Positions 59,641-64,000 of a DNA stretch of 64,000 bases are shown in pieces (position 1 is the first letter of the stretch; every line of letters begins with the position of its first letter). The notes below the pieces were generated by a model. That model ran no database searches and was not told where the DNA came from. It saw only the letters and a list, made by a program, of their open reading frames with translations. This DNA is from Actinobacillus arthritidis. GTDB taxonomy: Bacteria; Pseudomonadota; Gammaproteobacteria; Enterobacterales; Pasteurellaceae. The stretch spans positions 1,364,001 to 1,428,000 of the forward strand of contig NZ_CP103833.1 of NCBI RefSeq assembly GCF_029774155.1. The letters run 5' to 3'. The translations under genes were made by a program, and so were the position numbers.

Positions 59641-59669
59641 AAAACAGCTAGAAATTTCTAGTTATTTTT
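59641..59669 (+). terminator. Possible terminator of dhaKLM
   Basis: A short palindrome CTAGAAATTTCTAG is followed by TATTTTTA. The stem has no loop of its own, so it is a weak prediction. Confidence 0.4.
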
Positions 59670-59780
59670 AAACCATACTAGGCAAAATTATGATTATTTT
59701 GTCTAGTATGCCTAAAACTACTACAGGCTTAAAAACCTTCATTATAAAGAAACTAAAAAATTGATTTATTATCATCTAGA

Positions 59781-60324
59781 TTAATAAGTTCGACAATTGG
59801 TCATTGAGCCATACTGATTATAATAGGTTATTTTTGGGGTTGAAAATGGAGTACCAAAACCCAAAGATTGCTGAGAACTAGAAGCGTGTCGAATGGCACT
59901 AGCTTGAGCTTGCATAGCGACAGTTATGTTTTCTCTGAACATCAAATTGGATATCAGTAGTAGTAGCCTTTTTATTTGATACACTATTTGTATAACTTCC
60001 ATAGTTTGATTGTACCGCATAACGGTTTTGGTACTCAGCTTCAGCACCACTCACCCAAATAGCTTTACAAAGAGGCGTTTGAACAAAGCCTATTTGTACC
60101 CCTTGTTCCGGAATGTCATAGCGTAAAGTAGTTGGTGTATATCCAAAATCTTGAAAGCCACCCTGACCGTTTTCACAAACCAATTTAGCTGATTCTGGAA
60201 ATGAATTATATTGAATATGCAATCCAGTCGGCGGAGAATAAGGAAGAGAAACACAGCCTTGAAGTAAAAAAACTGAAAACACTATAGATATGCTATACAT
60301 AAAATCTCGTAAACATTTAATCAT
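59781..60324 (-). CDS. Lipoprotein of unknown function, apparent frameshift
   Basis: Predicted lipoprotein: signal peptide then lipobox LLQGC (Cys about 24). The first frame ends after 141 residues with CRYASSS. Another frame, overlapping from about 60050, continues as ENITVAMQAQASAIRHASS and ends at TAA 59781 with SMTNCRTY; aligning DVQR of the first with ENITVAM of the second at about 59945 gives a plausible 180-residue protein. Here the likely event is loss of AG in AGAGAG. I do not recognise the family; the region is accessory in character. Confidence 0.6.
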
Positions 60325-60393
60325 AAATCCCCCCCAAAGTTACTCCACATTAATATGCTTATTAAATGATAAATCCTCATTATTATTCATCCA

Positions 60394-60654
60394 CTAATCA
60401 TCAATATCCGCAATACTTTTGCGAGAAACGGTTAACTGTAGTGAATTCGTATCAAAAGCATATTCCACGACAAAAAAAGGGCACTTTTTAATTTCTCTCC
60501 TTACTATTTTTTCACACTCATCTTTAGGATAGCCAACTTCAAGTAAAAAAGTTTTTGTTTGATACATTACCCCCAAATGTTCTTCATCAAGAATAGTTTT
60601 AGTCGCACTTGTCATCAGTCTATCGACATGATATTTAAAATCTTCCAAATCCAT
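60394..60654 (-). CDS. Hypothetical protein
   Basis: 86 residues, acidic N-terminal helix, no signal peptide or membrane segment. Contains KDECEKIVRREIKKCPFF and a beta-rich C terminus. Upstream of and on the same strand as the unknown lipoprotein, separated by 69 bp, so possibly one unit. No family recognised. Confidence 0.65.
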   Translation of the reverse strand: MDLEDFKYHVDRLMTSATKTILDEEHLGVMYQTKTFLLEVGYPKDECEKIVRREIKKCPFFVVEYAFDTNSLQLTVSRKSIADIDD

Positions 60655-60679
60655 ACTATCTCCATAAAAATTGTTTAAC

Positions 60680-60808
60680 TAGTATTGTTTTACTTCCTAT
60701 GTCAATAGGAAGTAAAAGCAGTATACTGCTTTGAAAATTTTGGATTTTTTAGCTGGGAAAATTAATTTAGGGGAGTGGCAAGCAGTCTGATTTTTACGAT
60801 TTTTTGCA
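60680..60808. repeat. Duplicated hairpin repeat, copy 1
   Basis: Begins with a 13-bp hairpin TTTTACTTCCTAT (60688-60700)/ATAGGAAGTAAAA (60705-60717) with loop GTCA, followed by the perfect palindrome AGCAGTATACTGCT (60717-60730) and then about 80 bp that align with copy 2 (TTAATTTAGGGGAGTGGCAA versus TTAAATTTGAGGGGAATAACAA). Confidence 0.85.
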
Positions 60809-60897
60809 ACGCTGGGGACTTGGTTAGCTCTGTTAAGATTACTTTCTTATTAACCCAAAAGTAAAAAATAAAAAATCAAATCCATAAAATGCTTTAA

Positions 60898-61029
60898 CCG
60901 TATTATTTTATTTCCTATGTCAATAGGAAATAAAAGCAATATACTGCTTTTAAAATTTTAGTTTTCTGGTTAGAAAAGTTAAATTTGAGGGGAATAACAA
61001 GCAGTGAGATTTTGAATAAATTTTGCAAA
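60898..61029. repeat. Duplicated hairpin repeat, copy 2
   Basis: Second copy about 218 bp downstream. Its hairpin is TTTTATTTCCTAT (60906-60918)/ATAGGAAATAAAA (60923-60935), same GTCA loop. The C-G pair of copy 1 is replaced by T-A in both arms, a compensatory change. The palindrome here is AGCAATATACTGCT. It ends with the same AGATTTTGNNTTTTTTGCAA-like tail. Confidence 0.85.
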
Positions 61030-61086
61030 ACATTAGATTCACTACATTAATAATTTATTTTTCTTTTGATTTTATTTTGAAAAGCA

Positions 61087-61120
61087 AAAACCCCAAAGCT
61101 ATCACTAACTCTGGGGTTCT
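61087..61120 (-). terminator. Terminator of the rRNA operon
   Basis: On the minus strand AACCCCAGAG pairs with CTTTGGGGTT, followed by TTTTTGC. It lies just downstream of 5S rRNA. Confidence 0.85.
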
Positions 61121-61155
61121 CTTACTTCTTTGTCTTTGCTTTCGCACTAAATTCA

Positions 61156-61272
61156 ATCTGGCGATGCCCTACTCTCACATGGGGAAACCCCACACTACCA
61201 TCGGCGTTACTGCGTTTTACTTCTGAGTTCGGAATGGAATCAGGTAGAGCCACAGCACTCTGGTCGCCAGAA
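61156..61272 (-). rRNA. rrf: 5S ribosomal RNA
   Basis: About 117 nt. Complementary ends TCTGGCGA/TCGCCAGA close the molecule; internal conserved sequences CCGAACTCAGAAGT and GTGTGGGG...CCCCATGTGAGAGTAGGGCA are plain on the minus strand. Follows 23S rRNA after about 135 bp without a tRNA gene in the gap. Confidence 0.95.
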
Positions 61273-61407
61273 TATTCTGTTGATGCCTTTTGTCTTCTTT
61301 CTTTGTCTTTGTTCTTTATCTGCTTTTTATTCGCACTTTAAATTCGAAACAAGTCGCTACTGATTTTCTAGTCTTTAGCCTTCATGCCCAAAAACACTTG
61401 AGCGTTG

Positions 61408-64000
<2,593 letters not shown>

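Overview
The window is ordinary Pasteurellaceae chromosome, most likely Actinobacillus (A. pleuropneumoniae or a close relative). The evidence is low GC content, gene order and protein sequences matching gammaproteobacterial families with Haemophilus/Actinobacillus traits, and dozens of copies of the Apl-type DNA uptake signal (core ACAAGCGGTC), many as inverted pairs between genes. There is no IS element, prophage, CRISPR array or tRNA gene.

Layout. 1-7 kb: a partial yjjG, gcvA with the divergent sRNA GcvB, rsgA-rnhB-yfeC-yfeD, hinT-ycfL-thiK. 6.8-12.5 kb (minus): ycbL, ycbK, ldtD, prc, proQ (cell-wall and RNA-chaperone block). 12.8-20.7 kb: a cold-shock gene, bioB, an unknown lipoprotein, thyA, hup-yjaG-hemE (minus), ygfB and divergent zapA-6S RNA-fau, then an IclR regulator. 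21-31.7 kb: putP, uraA, cnoX, glpE, exbB-exbD-tonB, ybaB-recR, grxD, ilvE, a Rid protein, an unknown hydrolase, psiE. 31.9-39.3 kb (minus): a dipeptide ABC transporter with two tandem binding-protein genes, dppA-dppA-dppBCDF. 39.5-43.3 kb (minus): nrfABCD, formate-dependent nitrite reduction. 43.7-47.6 kb: ilvG-ilvM-ilvD. 47.7-59.6 kb: a ZIP transporter, DUF805, engB-rraB, tusA, pepQ-fxsA-EamA-rluE-nudC, yidB, kdsB, trxB, dhaK-dhaL-dhaM. 59.8-61.1 kb is the one accessory-looking stretch: two unknown genes and a duplicated hairpin repeat. From 61.1 kb to the right edge lies the 3' part of an rRNA operon (5S and most of 23S, minus strand).

The most striking feature is not a gene. Fifteen conserved genes, several of them central to metabolism (hemE, bioB, dppB, dppD, exbB, exbD, prc, proQ, uraA, dhaK and others), carry frameshifts or, in dhaK, an in-frame stop. 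When the reading frame is restored by protein homology, 17 of the 18 lesions in these genes fall on a GCNGC pentamer, nearly always GCGGC/GCCGC in an Ala-Ala codon pair, where the middle bases are lost or replaced by two to four other bases. I read this as a motif-dependent sequencing or assembly artefact, possibly from a modified base, and not as real gene decay. In the annotation these genes are given at their full repaired extent.

I found no clearly new biological system. The items most worth a second look are the GCNGC lesion pattern, the duplicated hairpin with a compensatory base change next to the rRNA operon, a structured intergenic repeat at 49.1-49.3 kb, a DnaA-box/GATC cluster upstream of putP, and several unknown genes.
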